A stretch of DNA of 14,766 nt, from NCBI GenBank assembly GCA_002482725.1, contig DLGO01000160.1, forward strand, positions 1 to 14,766, written 5' to 3'. Positions within the stretch are counted from its first letter, which is position 1, and each line of letters begins with the position of its first letter. Under the pieces are notes generated by a model. That model had not been told where the DNA came from. It did no database searches and worked only from the letters and a program-made list of their open reading frames with translations. Source of the stretch: Bacteroidetes bacterium UBA7692 (GTDB lineage: Bacteria; Bacteroidota; Bacteroidia; Chitinophagales; LD1). Positions 13,404-14,766 of the stretch are shown piece by piece. Made by a program: the position numbers and the translations under genes.

Positions 13404-14766
13404 CTACTTCGTATAGCTATCCAATATAGCCTTTTGCCATGGCAGCCACTCCCCTATTTCTGCCTTAGCTACGAATAGCTGTTTTGTGTTTGCATCCTTC
13501 ATCATGCGCTTAATAGTAGCAATGGCAGGATTCTGAAGGCGCGAGTTAAAGCTGAATGATGCATCTATAAGGTTATTTACCAGCTCATCGTTGCTTATTT
13601 TCAATTTCTCTATTGCCTCCATAGCTTTGATGCGCGTGCGGAACTCGTAGCGTGCAGAAGTCAGCTCGGTCAGTTGCTTTTTACTGGCCAGCGAGTCATT
13701 GGCAAAGTTGAGCTCCAGCCAGGTAATCTCCACATTGCGGTTATTGCCCGATAGTCCCTTGGTTGTATTCAGGTACACATCATTGTAGTTGGGGAACTGC
13801 TTATTCAGCTTCCGGAGAGCAACTTCTATTATGGTGTACGAAGAGTCCTTCAATAGCTTTTCGTAGTCTTCTTTCAAAGTTAAAGGTATGCTGTCTATCT
13901 GGTCCAGCGCAGCACGGCGCACGTTTACATCGCTGTGCATGGTAGCATATTTCAGGGCTTTATAATATTCCTCATCCGATTCACCTTTCAACTGATTCAG
14001 CGCTTCTGCAATCAACGGATGGTACTTTTTGGTACCTATCATGCTATAGAGTGTTTCGCGCTTGTCGGCTATTGGGTAAGTGCGCAGGGCAAGCAATGCA
14101 TCGTACCTGTCCAGCACATTATCGGCCAGTTTTACCTGAGCTTTCACTGCTTCCAAAGGTTGCTGAAAGGTTAGGCGGTTCAGTATTTTGCTTTCGGTAT
14201 CAAAAAAGCCGCAGGCCACTTTTTTGCCACCTATCAGGTCCACCACTATGGTATCGTATTCGTTTTGCACCCATGCGCGCTTCACTGTGCAGGCAGCAGT
14301 ATCGCTATAGCATACTTTGAAGTCTATTGGCATTTTGAACAAATCACCTGACTCATTGCGCTCCTGTGTTTGATGCACTACGAAAGTAGCCTTGCTGCTG
14401 TCGCTATTCATCGTTACTACATAGTTGGGGTAGCCGCTATGCTTTATCCATTCGTCCAGAAACCAGTCGATGTTAACGCCGCTTGTCTCCATAAATGCCA
14501 GAAAGAAATCGTGCGTATCTACGTTTTCAAAAGCATGCTTCTTCAGGAAGTATTGTATGCTTCGGTTGAACACAGAATCGCCAACTACATTGCGCAGCAT
14601 ATCTATCACAAAGCTGCCTTTGGGGTAGTGGCGCGGCGAACCTGCACTGCCGTGCGCCACAGGGTAGCGGTCTTTATCATCGGCTCCTATCGCCTGGTTG
14701 GCCTCCCCTCTTTTGTGCCACAGGTATTGGTCTTTACCATACACCTGAGCGGTAAAATGCTTGGCA
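13404..14766 (-). CDS. M1-family metallopeptidase (aminopeptidase N-like), C-terminal part
   Basis: Minus strand, open past the window edge, so only the last 453 residues are seen; the GXMEN and HEXXH-E zinc motifs should lie outside. The M1 assignment rests on the visible part. HYPKGSFVIDMLRNVVGD matches the conserved Y-x-K-G block that carries the catalytic tyrosine (codon at 14625-14627). It is followed by FLKKHAFENVDTHDFFLAFMETSG, then VNIDWFLDEWIKHSGYP, the usual D-F-x-x-x-x-E-x-x-S-G ... W-F-x-x-W ... G-Y-P order. The remaining about 300 residues form a beta-sandwich region and then helical HEAT-like repeats (LRTYPIADKRETLYSMIG, AALDQIDSIPLTLKEDYEKLL, VEVALR-like helices). M1 enzymes remove N-terminal residues from peptides. 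In Bacteroidota many are exported, but the N-terminus is not visible. The stop is the TAG at 13406-13404. Confidence 0.88.
   Translation of the reverse strand, partial: AKHFTAQVYGKDQYLWHKRGEANQAIGADDKDRYPVAHGSAGSPRHYPKGSFVIDMLRNVVGDSVFNRSIQYFLKKHAFENVDTHDFFLAFMETSGVNIDWFLDEWIKHSGYPNYVVTMNSDSSKATFVVHQTQERNESGDLFKMPIDFKVCYSDTAACTVKRAWVQNEYDTIVVDLIGGKKVACGFFDTESKILNRLTFQQPLEAVKAQVKLADNVLDRYDALLALRTYPIADKRETLYSMIGTKKYHPLIAEALNQLKGESDEEYYKALKYATMHSDVNVRRAALDQIDSIPLTLKEDYEKLLKDSSYTIIEVALRKLNKQFPNYNDVYLNTTKGLSGNNRNVEITWLELNFANDSLASKKQLTELTSARYEFRTRIKAMEAIEKLKISNDELVNNLIDASFSFNSRLQNPAIATIKRMMKDANTKQLFVAKAEIGEWLPWQKAILDSYTK

Overview
The window reads as chromosomal DNA of a Bacteroidota bacterium, probably Chitinophagales/Chitinophagaceae-like (an inference from gene content, not a proven assignment). 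The clues are three secreted proteins with C-terminal type IX secretion (T9SS) sorting tails, a DUF151-UVR protein of the Bacteroidota layout, A-rich leaders without clear Shine-Dalgarno sequences, a TAnnTTTG-type -7 box, and a GroEL ending in a GGM-rich tail.

Layout. Positions 1-1484 hold the 3' part of etfB and a complete etfA, closed by a strong hairpin terminator; together they encode the electron transfer flavoprotein heterodimer. Positions 1574-2218 hold a DUF151/UVR protein with its own terminator. Positions 2232-4966 hold a tandem trio of paralogous secreted proteins. Their N-terminal parts have diverged, but each ends in a tail of exactly 324 nt that is nearly identical in sequence, and the first copy is frameshifted. 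A Dph6-like ATP-pyrophosphatase follows at 4992-5711. Positions 5804-8974 are a run of small genes: a secreted protein of unknown function, an NTF2-like protein, a second unknown secreted protein, a SIMPL/DUF541 periplasmic protein and a LURP-one/scramblase-like protein.

Positions 8978-11025 look like an accessory insertion. A HigA-type HTH antitoxin gene is broken by one missing base and has no HigB partner in view. Twelve bases later starts an AT-rich gene for a 592-residue ABC-type ATPase with a C-terminal TOPRIM-like domain (OLD, or PARIS AriA/AriB, in style). This is the best candidate for a defence function. A long symmetric hairpin at 11036-11075 separates it from the core genes and can terminate transcription from both sides.

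Positions 11095-13104 (minus strand) are the groES-groEL chaperonin operon. It has a 14-bp perfect palindrome in the groES leader and a GC-rich hairpin between the two genes. Positions 13404-14766 (minus strand) are the C-terminal part of an M1-family metallopeptidase that runs off the window. No rRNA, tRNA, CRISPR array, transposase or integrase was seen.
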